NCBI RefSeq assembly: GCF_000341145.1
Contig: NZ_ANBE01000052.1
Coordinates: 25,070-61,730, forward strand
Source: Nocardiopsis xinjiangensis YIM 90004
GTDB lineage: Bacteria > Actinomycetota > Actinomycetes > Streptosporangiales > Streptosporangiaceae
Length of the DNA stretch: 36,661 nucleotides
Direction: 5' to 3'
The translations under genes were made by a program, and so were the position numbers. Shown here in pieces: positions 8,029 through 16,059 of this stretch (positions are counted from its first letter, which is position 1; every line of letters begins with the position of its first letter). The notes beneath the pieces were generated by a model. It did not search any database and was not told the DNA's origin. It was given only the letters and a program-made list of their open reading frames with translations.

Positions 8029-8048
8029 GAAAGAAGTCTGGTTCTTTC
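8029..8048. promoter_or_regulatory. Perfect dyad in the GNAT/LysR divergent spacer
   Basis: GAAAGAAGTCTGGTTCTTTC is a 7-bp perfect inverted repeat with a 6-nt centre, in the AT-richest part of the spacer between the divergent GNAT (7875) and LysR (8193) genes. It is a candidate operator. The regulator is not proven. Confidence 0.4.
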
Positions 8049-8192
8049 CTTCTGGCTGGCGGAGGGGTGGCGTCGGAGGGTTCGATCGCGGTGACCCTCT
8101 GTGTTCCAGTGTGTACCGGATCACGCCCCGAAACCACTCAACACGGCCGAAAGTACGCCGAAACCTGCATGTTCTGTCCTAAGTTGGAGAGC

Positions 8193-9122
8193 ATGATCGA
8201 CCTTCGGCGGTTGCAGCTCCTCCAAGCCCTCGACCAGCACCGCACCGTCGCTGGAACAGCAGAGGCACTCCGCGTCACACCGTCGGCGGTGTCCCAACAA
8301 CTCGCTTCCCTCGCCAAGGAGGCCGGCGTCGCCCTCGTCGAACGCCATGACCGCCGCTTCCTGCTCACCGGTGCCGGACGGGTCCTGTTGGAACGGGCCC
8401 ACGTCATCTTCGCCGAGATGGAACGCGCCACCGCAGACCTGCACGCCTACTCCGCAGGCGACCGCGGTGTCGTACGAGTGGGTGCCTTCTCCACCGGCAT
8501 CAGCGATCTGATCGCCCCCGCCCTGGCGCGCCTGCGCGAGAGCCACCCCGGCTGGAGCTTCGAGGTCGTGCAGGCCGAACCCGAGGCGAGCACCGAGATG
8601 GTCCGCGACGGACGCCTCGACATCGCCCTCACCATGTCCACCTCCCACATGCCCCCGGCCGGTGACCCCGAGTTCCGGACCGAGCCGGTCATGGTGGAGC
8701 TCTTCGACGCGATCCTGCCCTACCAGCATCCCCTCGCCACCCGCACCGACCTGCACCTGGCCGAGGACCTGGCCGGGGAGGACTGGATCATGTCCGCCCC
8801 CGGCACCGCCTGGCACTCCTGCGTCACCGGTGCGACCAGCCAGGCCGGGTTCCAACCGCGTGTGGCCCACACCGTCGACGACTTCAGCGCCGTCTTCGCC
8901 CTCGTGCGCGCGGGCCTGGGCATCGCCCTCATGCCCCGCCTGGCCTGGACCGGACACAACCCGCCGAACGTGGTCGTGCGAGGGGTGGGCGAGACCGCGC
9001 GCCGCCACATCGTCGCCCTCACCCGCGCCGGGGCCGGAGCCGAGCCCCTGATCACCGCCGTGCGCGAGGCCGCCAGCAAGGTCCCCGTGCCCTCCGTGGG
9101 CCCCTTCGCCGTCGCCGGCTGA
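8193..9122 (+). CDS. LysR-family transcriptional regulator
   Basis: A 309-residue LysR-type regulator. The winged helix-turn-helix occupies about residues 1-60 (MIDLRRLQLLQAL, TVAGTAEALRVTPSAVSQQL). A periplasmic-binding-protein-like effector domain follows from about residue 90 (VRVGAFSTG onward). The ATG at 8193 has GGAGA 4-8 bases upstream. Divergence from the GNAT gene suggests it controls that gene and itself. It converges tail-to-tail with a second LysR gene only 2 bases away, with no visible terminator between them. Confidence 0.92.
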   Translation: MIDLRRLQLLQALDQHRTVAGTAEALRVTPSAVSQQLASLAKEAGVALVERHDRRFLLTGAGRVLLERAHVIFAEMERATADLHAYSAGDRGVVRVGAFSTGISDLIAPALARLRESHPGWSFEVVQAEPEASTEMVRDGRLDIALTMSTSHMPPAGDPEFRTEPVMVELFDAILPYQHPLATRTDLHLAEDLAGEDWIMSAPGTAWHSCVTGATSQAGFQPRVAHTVDDFSAVFALVRAGLGIALMPRLAWTGHNPPNVVVRGVGETARRHIVALTRAGAGAEPLITAVREAASKVPVPSVGPFAVAG

Positions 9123-9124
9123 CC

Positions 9125-10051
9125 TCAGCCCTCCCAGGGCAGATCAGGAACGTCCTCCAACACGGAGCGGGCCGACTCGTGCAGGTAACGGGCGGTCACC
9201 CGGATCGGTTTCCACGCCCAGCCGCCGGTACGCCCGGCCAGATAGATCTGGCGCACACCGCCCAGCTCACCCACCGGCGCGTGTGCCACACCGCGCCGGG
9301 TCGTGGCCGCCAACCGCGGCACCACCGCCACCGCCAACCCGGCCGCCACCAGGTCCTCGATCAGGGCCAAGTTGTCGATGCGGTGCACCAGGCGCGGGGT
9401 GAACCCGGCATCGGCGCACATCCGCTGCACCAGAGCGTCCTCATCACGCCGGAACGGACTCGCGATCCAGGACGCGTCCGCGTGCTCGCGCAGGCGCCGC
9501 CGCGTGAGCGTGCGGCTGTCGGCGCCCGCCGAGGGTTGGGACAACAACAGCTCCTCCGTGCCGATCGGGCGCACCGTCAGGGTCTCCGGGAAAATTCGGG
9601 GGAGCAGGCTGTACTGGTACACCACCCCGAGGTCGGCGCCGCCCTCCTGCAGCAGGTCCAGGGCCTGCTCCGACTCGTACTCGGTCAGATCGACCTCGAT
9701 GCCGGGATGGTCCTCGCGCAGACGCCGCACCGCGGGCAACACCAGGGGTGCCGCGCTGGTGTACATGACCAGGTGGACGCGGCCCTCAGGTTCGCCCTCA
9801 CCCTCGAACTCGGCCCGTGCGGCCTCCACCCGCGCCAGGATCCCCACCGCGTGTTCGGCCAGGCGCCGCCCCGCCGGGGTCAGCCGCACCCGCCGGCCGT
9901 CCGGGGCGATCAACGGGACCCCCGTCTCACGCTCGAGCACGGCGAAGTGTTTGGACACCGCCGACGTGCTCATCCCTGTGACCTCGGACACCGCCGCCAT
10001 CGTGCCCAGACGCCCGAGTTCGACCAGCAGGCGCAGCCGTGTGAAATCCAT
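9125..10051 (-). CDS. LysR-family transcriptional regulator (likely regulator of the EamA gene)
   Basis: A 308-residue LysR-type regulator with an N-terminal helix-turn-helix (MDFTRLRLLVELGRLGTM, then VTGMSTSAVSKHFAVLE) and a substrate-binding domain with RVHLVMYTSAAPLVLPAVRRL near residues 92-112. The two LysR proteins here are clearly different and are not a recent duplication. The ATG at 10051 is preceded by a weak AGTGG. It is divergent from the EamA transporter gene at 10123 with a 71-base spacer, a classic arrangement in which the LysR protein regulates the neighbouring exporter. Confidence 0.9.
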   Translation of the reverse strand: MDFTRLRLLVELGRLGTMAAVSEVTGMSTSAVSKHFAVLERETGVPLIAPDGRRVRLTPAGRRLAEHAVGILARVEAARAEFEGEGEPEGRVHLVMYTSAAPLVLPAVRRLREDHPGIEVDLTEYESEQALDLLQEGGADLGVVYQYSLLPRIFPETLTVRPIGTEELLLSQPSAGADSRTLTRRRLREHADASWIASPFRRDEDALVQRMCADAGFTPRLVHRIDNLALIEDLVAAGLAVAVVPRLAATTRRGVAHAPVGELGGVRQIYLAGRTGGWAWKPIRVTARYLHESARSVLEDVPDLPWEG

Positions 10052-10122
10052 CCACTGAAACTACACGGTCCATCAACCACAGCTCCCTGGACAGAAACGG
10101 AGGGCGTGGATGCAATGGTCGG

Positions 10123-11202
10123 GTGATCCTCTCCTCCCTTCCCTCGCTGAGCCGTGCCCGATTCGGGGTGCCGGCGCCCCTCATGCTGCTCATCGGCATG
10201 TTCGCCCTGCACACCGGCAGCGCGATGACCGTGCACGCCTTCGAGGCCGCCGCCCCCGCGACCGTCACCTGGATGCGACTGACTTGGGCCGCCCTGCTCC
10301 TGGTGGCCCTCGGCGGCCCGTCCCTGTGGCGCGCGGTGCGTGCGGCGAGCCCGCGTGAGCTCGGTTCCGTGGTGATCCTGGGCACAGCGAGCGCGGGGAT
10401 GATGCTCTTCTACTCCGAGGCGACGGCGCGCATCGAACTCGGCACCGCCACCTCCATCGAGTTCCTCGGCACCCTCGTGGTCGCCGTCCTGGCCATGCGG
10501 CGCCGGCGCGAACTCGTCTGGATCGTCGCCGCAGTGGCCGGGGTCCTCTGCCTCACCCGCCCCTGGCAGGGCGAGCTCGACCTGGCCGGCATCGGTTTCG
10601 CCCTCGCCGGCGCCCTGTGCGTGGTCGGCTACATCGTCCTGACCCAGCGGGTGGGCGCCGGGTTCGGCGCCGTGCACGGCCTGGCGCTGTCGATGGTCGT
10701 CGGCGCCGCGGTCACCGCGCCCCTGGGTGCACCGGGAGCGGTCATGGACCCGAACCCGCAGCTGATCGCTCTCACCCTGCTCATCGCGCTGCTGTTCCCG
10801 ATGCTCCCGTTCCTGCTGGAGATGGTCGCCCTGCAGCGCATGAGCCGCACGGCCTTCAGCACCTTCTCCAGCCTCGAACCGGCCGTCGCCCTGCTCATGG
10901 GCATGCTCCTCATCGGCCAGACCCCGGTCGCCGTCCAGGTCCTCGGTATGGCCCTGGTCGTGATCGCCGGGATCGGAGCCGCACGCGGTGACCGTTCCGA
11001 CCGCCCAGCCGTGCGCCGCCCAGCCGTGCGCCGCCCAGCCGTGCGCCGTGCGGTCCGGCGCCGAGACACCGGTGCCGGACCGGGGCCGGAGGGCAGCGCC
11101 CCCGGGGCCCGCCCCTCCGACGGTGCGGACGGGCACCCGCACACACCCGTGACTGCGTCCGAGTCCGTTCCGCCCTCCGGCCAGGTACTGTCCAGAGGCT
11201 GA
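10123..11202 (+). CDS. EamA/DMT-family transporter with a repetitive C-terminal tail
   Basis: A 359-residue inner-membrane transporter of the drug/metabolite (EamA) superfamily, probably a small-molecule exporter. About ten hydrophobic helices fill residues 15-290 in two repeats; the second contains LPFLLEMVALQRMSRTAFSTFSSLEPAVALLMG, the segment typical of the EamA signature. The last 70 residues are hydrophilic and probably disordered, and include PAVRR repeated three times, encoded by an exact 15-bp triplication. The start is GTG 10123; a GGAGG about 20 bases upstream is too far, and an in-frame ATG 20 codons in is a possible alternative. A LysR gene lies divergently next door. Confidence 0.85.
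   Translation: MILSSLPSLSRARFGVPAPLMLLIGMFALHTGSAMTVHAFEAAAPATVTWMRLTWAALLLVALGGPSLWRAVRAASPRELGSVVILGTASAGMMLFYSEATARIELGTATSIEFLGTLVVAVLAMRRRRELVWIVAAVAGVLCLTRPWQGELDLAGIGFALAGALCVVGYIVLTQRVGAGFGAVHGLALSMVVGAAVTAPLGAPGAVMDPNPQLIALTLLIALLFPMLPFLLEMVALQRMSRTAFSTFSSLEPAVALLMGMLLIGQTPVAVQVLGMALVVIAGIGAARGDRSDRPAVRRPAVRRPAVRRAVRRRDTGAGPGPEGSAPGARPSDGADGHPHTPVTASESVPPSGQVLSRG
11001..11045 (+). repeat. Exact 15-bp tandem triplication
   Basis: CCGCCCAGCCGTGCG occurs three times back to back inside the 3' end of the EamA gene and encodes a repeated PAVRR unit. The exact identity suggests a recent slippage event that kept the frame. Confidence 0.9.
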
Positions 11203-11222
11203 CGGGGGCGAGGCCTCGCCGG

Positions 11223-11543
11223 CTAAGCGTCGTCGGGGGCCGCCGCTCCGGTCCCCTCGGCGATCTCCCTCAGAGCCCGCACATGCGCCTGGAAAGCGGC
11301 CCGGCCCTCGGACGTCAGGCTCAGCGAAGTACGGGTGCGCCGGCCCACCGCGAACTTGCCGACCTTCACGTAACCGGCGTTCTCCAACACCGAGACCTGC
11401 TTGGACAACGCCGAGTCCGAGACCTCCACCGCATCGCGCACGAACCGGAACTCGGCCTGGTCGGCGGCGGCCAACGCCGCCATCACCGAGAACCGGACGG
11501 GGGAGTGGATGGTCTCGTCCAAGCGCGAACGCGGGTGCCTCAC
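11223..11543 (-). CDS. Small winged-helix transcriptional regulator
   Basis: A 106-residue winged-helix DNA-binding protein of the MarR/ArsR-like group (HTH_34 type). The helix-turn-helix is seen in EFRFVRDAVEVSDSALSKQV and is followed by a wing, VGKFAVGRRTRTSLSLTSEG. There is no separate ligand domain. The start is GTG 11543, with GGGAGG 6 bases before it. The GTGA overlaps the stop of the upstream membrane-protein gene by 4 bases, so the two are translated together. Such pairs often form a regulator plus membrane-partner unit, with the regulator acting on its own promoter. Confidence 0.85.
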   Translation of the reverse strand: MRHPRSRLDETIHSPVRFSVMAALAAADQAEFRFVRDAVEVSDSALSKQVSVLENAGYVKVGKFAVGRRTRTSLSLTSEGRAAFQAHVRALREIAEGTGAAAPDDA

Positions 11544-11965
11544 CGCTGCCTCCCGGCCGTGCGCAGCGTGTACACCGTCAGCGCCCACGGCGGCAGCGCG
11601 GTGGCAACGGCCATCGGTACCCACCAGGCCGGCTCGCCGGGGAAGAAATTCCGGCCCACCAGGAGCGCCACGGAGTACAGCACCGCCCACCCCAGGATCA
11701 TCGCCGTGTGCAGCCACCCGAACCGCCGGGGGCTCACCGGACGCGTCGCTGCCCACACCACCAGAACCAGCACCATGAGCCCGAACACGGCCATGACCGC
11801 GGTACGCAGCGGACCGTGCGAGGCCATGCCCGTGGTCAGGACCACACTCAGGGTCCCCACACCGAAGACCGCGCAGTAGAGGGCCAACCACCGTCCGCCC
11901 CCGCGCACCCGGTCGCCCAGCGCGTTCGCCCGATCCAGGGCCCGGCGTGCCTCGTCCTCCCGCAT
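11540..11965 (-). CDS. Small multi-pass membrane protein coupled to the winged-helix regulator
   Basis: A 141-residue protein with a short charged N-terminus and about four hydrophobic helices (WLALYCAVFGVGTLSVVL, AVMAVFGLMVLVLVVWA, TAMILGWAVLYSVALLVG, WWVPMAVATALPPWAL). I do not recognise the family. ATG 11965 is its start. The 4-base overlap with the downstream regulator gene implies co-expression, and the divergent neighbour is the Vps62-like gene at 12107. It may be a target or sensor partner of the regulator; this is inferred from context only. Confidence 0.75.
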   Translation of the reverse strand: MREDEARRALDRANALGDRVRGGGRWLALYCAVFGVGTLSVVLTTGMASHGPLRTAVMAVFGLMVLVLVVWAATRPVSPRRFGWLHTAMILGWAVLYSVALLVGRNFFPGEPAWWVPMAVATALPPWALTVYTLRTAGRQR

Positions 11966-11988
11966 GGAACCCCCTCCGCTTCACGTGA

Positions 11989-12031
11989 TGCCAGAGTGGC
12001 ACCGGTCTGAGTACTCGGCAACTGCTTGCCG
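11989..12031. promoter_or_regulatory. Cluster of dyads between the membrane-protein operon and the Vps62-like gene
   Basis: Three inverted repeats lie in the 141-base divergent spacer: TGCCA-GAG-TGGCA (11989-12001), GAGTACTC (12009-12016) and CGGCAACTGCTTGCCG (12016-12031). Any could be an operator for the winged-helix regulator encoded next door. Confidence 0.4.
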
Positions 12032-12106
12032 GCGCGGGAACTCGCCGAGCCCCCGCGCCGTTACTGATCACGCGTCCACATCCGCATGTACTAGCTTGGT
12101 GCGATC

Positions 12107-13909
12107 ATGCCGTCCCCAACTGACCTCGAACTCCTGCGCGCCCATGAACCGGTGCTCGTGTACACCAAAGGGGAACTGTTCTTCCCCGCCGACGTGGAGT
12201 CCTACGTCCGTAACTGCAGCCTTTGGACCGAGGAACCCAACGGCCGCGAACGCCTCGCCGTCCCGGCCGGCGAACTCACTCTCGACCGCCTCTCACGGGC
12301 GGAGGAGGAGTGGCCGCGCAGCTACAAGCACCTGCGGTTCGTGCAGGAGGACACCCTCCGTGAGGAGGTCCGCCGCTTCAAGGGCATCGCGCGCTCGGTC
12401 ATCCCCAAGAGCGGCCGCCTGGTCGCCGTCGGTGTCCTGGGCAGGGTCCTCGACATTCTCATGAAGCTGTCCCTGCTCGTGCGCGGGACCGTCCCCGGCG
12501 GTGTCACCTACGCTGCCGTCACCCGCTACCGCGAACGCCTCGACGACGGACGCGCCCACTACTACGGCCGGGTCACCCGTGAGGGCGGCTACATCGTCCT
12601 GCAGTACTGGTTCTTCTACGCGATGAACGACTGGCGCACCATCTACGGCGGCGTCAACGACCACGAGGCCGACTGGGAACGTGTGACCGTCCACCTGGCC
12701 GAAGACCCCGACGGCACCACCCGCCCCGTCTGGGTGGGCGCCTCCTCGCACGAGTACCACGGCGACGACCTGCGCCGCAGCTGGGAGGACACCGACCTGC
12801 ACCGCGAGGGCCTCCACCCGCGTGTCTACGTCGGAGCCGGCTCCCACTCGCACCAGATGCTGCCCGGCGACTACCTCATCCAGGTCGATCCCTCGTTCCT
12901 GCGCGGACTCGTACGCGCCTGGCGCCGCCTCACCCAGCGCCTCTTCCGAGCCGACAGCGCCATCAACCGCCACGGCATCGGAGTGCCCTTCGTCGACTAC
13001 GCCCGCGGCGACGGCATCAAACTCGGCCCCGGCGGCGACCGCGAGTGGAACGCCGTCCTCGTCGACGACGAGACCCCCTGGGTGCGGGGCTACCGCGGGC
13101 TGTGGGGACGCGACACCGGCGACTTCTTCGACGGCGAGCGTGCACCCAGCGGGCCCCGCTACGAACGCGACGGCACCGTCCGCCGCTCCTGGGCCGATCC
13201 CCTGGCCTGGGTCGGGTTGCAGAAGGTGGCCCCCACCGAGGAGGCCGCCCGTGCCCAACTGCGCGCCCACATCGAGGACCTGGACCGCACCATCCAAGAA
13301 CTGGACGCCGATCTCGTGCGCGGGCGCGACGAGATGCGCCGCCTCGACTCCGCACGGATGGTCCTCGCCCGCGAGGTGCACTCCCGGCCGCTCGCCCGCG
13401 AGTACGGCGAAAAACTGGAGGAGATGGAGGAAGAGCACGCCCGCCTCTACGAACGCCAGGTCCTGACCTGCGACGAGCGCGAGTCCCACCTGCGGGCCCT
13501 GGACTCGGACACCCCGCTGGTGCCCGACCCCACCGGCCACCTCAAGACCCCGCACACGCCCTACGCCTCCGGCGAGCAGCGCCACAACCGGTTCCAGTAC
13601 CTGTGGGTGGCTCTGAGCACCCCGCTTCTGCTGGTGTCGCTGGCACTGACGCTGTTCCTGCTCGACGGACAGTGGACCCTGTACGCGATGTTCGGTGTCG
13701 TCCTCGCCTTCGCCGCCATCGACGCCGTCGCCCGCCGCAGGTTCCGCCAGTACCTGATCGGTATCGCGGTCGTGGCGGTGGTCCTCGGTCTCCTCGCGGG
13801 GGTGGTGGCCGCCTTCGTCGCCGACTGGCGCATCGCCGTCACCGTGCCCGTGGGGATCGTCGTCGTGGTCCTGCTGGTGGTCAACGTCCGCGACCTCTTC
13901 CGGCGCTGA
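12107..13909 (+). CDS. Vps62-like domain, coiled-coil and membrane-anchored protein
   Basis: A 600-residue protein of unknown function. Residues 15-40 (PVLVYTKGELFFPADV, CSLW) and 165-250 carry the pattern of the Vps62 family (PF06101-like): LQYWFFYAMNDW (165-176), NDHEADWE (184-191), SSHEYHG (213-219) and HPRVYVGAGSHSHQ (237-250). The clustered His/Asp/Glu residues look like a metal or carbohydrate site. A charged coiled coil follows at about 383-470, then about four membrane helices (about 500-596) and a short basic tail. The bulk is therefore probably cytoplasmic, tethered by the C-terminus. No ribosome site precedes ATG 12107; a TAGCTT lies 9 bases upstream, so the leader may be very short. 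A strong terminator follows. The domain call is from memory of the motif. Confidence 0.75.
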   Translation: MPSPTDLELLRAHEPVLVYTKGELFFPADVESYVRNCSLWTEEPNGRERLAVPAGELTLDRLSRAEEEWPRSYKHLRFVQEDTLREEVRRFKGIARSVIPKSGRLVAVGVLGRVLDILMKLSLLVRGTVPGGVTYAAVTRYRERLDDGRAHYYGRVTREGGYIVLQYWFFYAMNDWRTIYGGVNDHEADWERVTVHLAEDPDGTTRPVWVGASSHEYHGDDLRRSWEDTDLHREGLHPRVYVGAGSHSHQMLPGDYLIQVDPSFLRGLVRAWRRLTQRLFRADSAINRHGIGVPFVDYARGDGIKLGPGGDREWNAVLVDDETPWVRGYRGLWGRDTGDFFDGERAPSGPRYERDGTVRRSWADPLAWVGLQKVAPTEEAARAQLRAHIEDLDRTIQELDADLVRGRDEMRRLDSARMVLAREVHSRPLAREYGEKLEEMEEEHARLYERQVLTCDERESHLRALDSDTPLVPDPTGHLKTPHTPYASGEQRHNRFQYLWVALSTPLLLVSLALTLFLLDGQWTLYAMFGVVLAFAAIDAVARRRFRQYLIGIAVVAVVLGLLAGVVAAFVADWRIAVTVPVGIVVVVLLVVNVRDLFRR

Positions 13910-13911
13910 CC

Positions 13912-13950
13912 GTGTTCCGCCGGGCCGCTCGTTCCGGCCCGGCGGAACAC
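13912..13950 (+). terminator. Strong hairpin after the Vps62-like gene
   Basis: GTGTTCCGCCGGGCC (13912-13926) pairs perfectly over 15 bp with 13936-13950 across a 9-nt loop, starting 3 bases past the stop. There is no clear U-tract, as is common in high-GC actinobacteria. Confidence 0.75.
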
Positions 13951-13970
13951 ACCGGCGTTAGCCTGAAGGC

Positions 13971-14621
13971 ATGGACGAGCCGCTGTTCGGGTCGCCGCCG
14001 GTGACCGTGGCACCCGGGGCCGTGCACGTGCCCGGGTGGCTCGACGCCTCCACCCAGCGCACCCTCCTCGAGCGCTGCCGGGACTGGGCGCGCGGACCGG
14101 CGGGCACACGCCACCACACCATGCCGCGCGGTGGCCGCATGAGCGTGTCGACGACCAGCCTGGGATGGTTCTGGCGGCCCTACTCCTACAGTGATCGCCT
14201 GCCTGACGGCACACCCGTCCGGCCCTTCCCCGAGCTGCTGTCCGAACTGGCCGACCGGGCCCTGACCGCGGCCCTCGGACGGCCCGCCGCCGAGGAGGAC
14301 CCGCCCTACGACATCGCCCTGGTCAACTTCTACGACGCCGACGCGCGCATGGGTATGCACCAGGACAAGGACGAACACGCCGACATGCCCGTGATCTCCC
14401 TCAGCCTCGGCGACACCTGCGTGTTCCGCTTCGGCAACACCGAGACCCGCACCCGCCCCTACACCGACGTGGAACTGCGCAGCGGCGACCTCTTCGTCTT
14501 CGGCGGCTCCGCGCGCATGGCCTACCACGGGGTGCCCCGCACCCGCCCCGACACCGCGCCCTCCTGGCTCGGCCTCCGCGGACGCCTCAACATCACGCTG
14601 CGGGCCCTGGGTCGCCCGTGA
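13971..14621 (+). CDS. alkB: Alpha-ketoglutarate-dependent DNA/RNA dioxygenase AlkB
   Basis: A 216-residue Fe(II)/2-oxoglutarate dioxygenase that repairs N-alkylated bases by oxidative demethylation. The iron ligands are clear: H130-x-D132 (MGMHQD) and H186 (AYHGV). The 2-oxoglutarate and substrate-binding RxNxTxR motif is R205-L-N207-I-T209-L-R211. Length matches E. coli AlkB. The gene lies 20 bases past the hairpin of the preceding gene. TAGCCT ends 6 bases before ATG 13971, a -10 spacing typical of leaderless transcripts. It appears to be transcribed alone. No ada or alkA is seen nearby. Confidence 0.92.
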   Translation: MDEPLFGSPPVTVAPGAVHVPGWLDASTQRTLLERCRDWARGPAGTRHHTMPRGGRMSVSTTSLGWFWRPYSYSDRLPDGTPVRPFPELLSELADRALTAALGRPAAEEDPPYDIALVNFYDADARMGMHQDKDEHADMPVISLSLGDTCVFRFGNTETRTRPYTDVELRSGDLFVFGGSARMAYHGVPRTRPDTAPSWLGLRGRLNITLRALGRP

Positions 14622-14710
14622 ACCTCCTGCCTGCGTGTCGGCCCCCGGCGAGCCGCTCACGCACGGGCGAAGATCGAGCTGTCACGAGCCGATCCACCAG
14701 GGAGCCGATG

Positions 14711-15802
14711 ATGTCCGAACCCGCACCGGAACGCACCATGGCCGTGGGCCACAGGACCACCACGGCGCCCTCCGACGCCGCTCCCGGGGAAGTGCGCACG
14801 CTGCTGTACCGGGGCGGCAGCCGGGAACGGGGGACCGACACCGTCCAGGAGGCCCACCAGGCGGTCACCTCCGACCCCGGCCTCATGGCATGGGTGGCCA
14901 TGCGCGCACCCGACCGCACCCAGCTCACCGAACTCGCCCGCACCTTCGGCCTGCCGGCCTTGGCGCTGGAGGACACGATCGTGGCCCATCAGCGCCCCAA
15001 GGCCGAGACCTACGGCGGGGTGGTGTTCGTCGTACTGCGTCCGGCCGGCTACGACGACGTGTACGAACGGGTCGAGGTCGGTGAGATGCATCTGTTCGCC
15101 TCGGAGAACGTCGTCATCACCATCGGCCACACCGAGCAGGTCGATCTGGAGAGCGTGCGTCGCCGTCTGGACTCGGAACCGCGCCTCCTCCGGCACGGCA
15201 CACTCGCGGTGGTCTACGGCGTCCTCGACGCGGTCGTGGACGCCTACGCTCCCGCCGTCTCCGCCCTGCAGCAGGACATCGACGAGCTCGAGACCCAGGT
15301 CTTCGACGGTGATCCCCAAGCCGCCGGACGTGTCTACCGGCTCACCCGGGAGGTCATCCTCCTGCAGCGGGCCGTGGATCCCCTCGGTGCTGTGCTGCAG
15401 GACCTCATGGCATCCCCGGAGCATTCCGACCCGGCCGGATCCGACCGGCCGCGGACGCACGGTTGCGACCCCGACCGCGTCCTCCTGCACCACCACATGC
15501 GCGACGTCGCGGACCACGTGACGGCCGTGCGCGAACACGTCGACGGGTTCCGCCAACTGCTGGAGGACATCATGTCGGTCAACAACTCCCTCATCGACCA
15601 GTCCCAGAACGAGGCGATGAAGAAGATCTCCTCCTGGGGCGGCATCCTCGTCGTGCCGGCCCTGATCGCTTCCTTCTACGGCATGAACAACGCTCCGCAG
15701 GACGCCATCCACTGGATGTTCAGCTGGCCGGCGACCCTGGTGCTCATGGTGTTGTCCGCCCTTGTCCTGTACGGGCTCTTTCGCCACTACGACTGGCTCT
15801 GA
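14711..15802 (+). CDS. CorA-family magnesium/cobalt transporter
   Basis: A 363-residue CorA-type divalent cation channel. It has a long cytoplasmic N-terminal domain, a stalk helix (VTAVREHVDGFRQLLEDI onward) and two C-terminal membrane helices. The pore signature GMN is at residues 324-326 (SFYGMNNAPQ), followed by a short loop and the last helix, ending HYDWL. The loop is NAPQDAIHW rather than the MPEL type of classical CorA, as in many actinobacterial paralogues, so ion choice is uncertain. ATG 14711 is preferred over ATG 14708 because GGAG lies 6 bases upstream. A hairpin follows the stop. Confidence 0.9.
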   Translation: MSEPAPERTMAVGHRTTTAPSDAAPGEVRTLLYRGGSRERGTDTVQEAHQAVTSDPGLMAWVAMRAPDRTQLTELARTFGLPALALEDTIVAHQRPKAETYGGVVFVVLRPAGYDDVYERVEVGEMHLFASENVVITIGHTEQVDLESVRRRLDSEPRLLRHGTLAVVYGVLDAVVDAYAPAVSALQQDIDELETQVFDGDPQAAGRVYRLTREVILLQRAVDPLGAVLQDLMASPEHSDPAGSDRPRTHGCDPDRVLLHHHMRDVADHVTAVREHVDGFRQLLEDIMSVNNSLIDQSQNEAMKKISSWGGILVVPALIASFYGMNNAPQDAIHWMFSWPATLVLMVLSALVLYGLFRHYDWL

Positions 15803-15804
15803 GC

Positions 15805-15823
15805 CCCGGCCCCTGCGGCCGGG
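15805..15823. terminator. Hairpin between CorA and the small leftward gene
   Basis: CCCGGCC (15805-15811) pairs with GGCCGGG (15817-15823) across a 5-nt loop, starting 2 bases past the corA-type stop and just before the convergent stop at 15829. Confidence 0.5.
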
Positions 15824-15828
15824 CCGGA

Positions 15829-16059
15829 TCAGGCCTGTCGGCGGGCCACGCCTCCGAACGCGCCGACCACGGCCCCCAGAGCGAACATGGAGGCCTCGTC
15901 CTCGCCCAGGTGCACGATTCCGGCCGGCACCCGGACCCGGTAGGGCTTGTCCTCGCAGGCGCGGATCTCCAGGCCGTCGATGATCCCCTGCCCCTCCAGC
16001 ATCAGGAGGGCTTCTTCGATCCTGCCCCTGCGGTCACCGCGTGACCAGATCGACGACAT
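15829..16059 (-). CDS. Small hypothetical protein (76 aa)
   Basis: I do not recognise this protein. It has a basic N-terminus, a helical stretch (RIEEALLMLEGQGIIDGLEI) that could be part of a winged helix, a beta-rich middle (KPYRVRVPAGIVHL) and a hydrophobic C-terminal helix (ASMFALGAVVGAFGG). The start is ATG 16059, with a GAGAG element upstream. It converges on the CorA gene. It could be a real small gene or the end of a degraded regulator. Confidence 0.5.
   Translation of the reverse strand: MSSIWSRGDRRGRIEEALLMLEGQGIIDGLEIRACEDKPYRVRVPAGIVHLGEDEASMFALGAVVGAFGGVARRQA

Noticed and set aside
8193-10051. The two convergent LysR genes as a duplication
   Set aside because: Their sequences differ throughout, and each faces a different divergent target.
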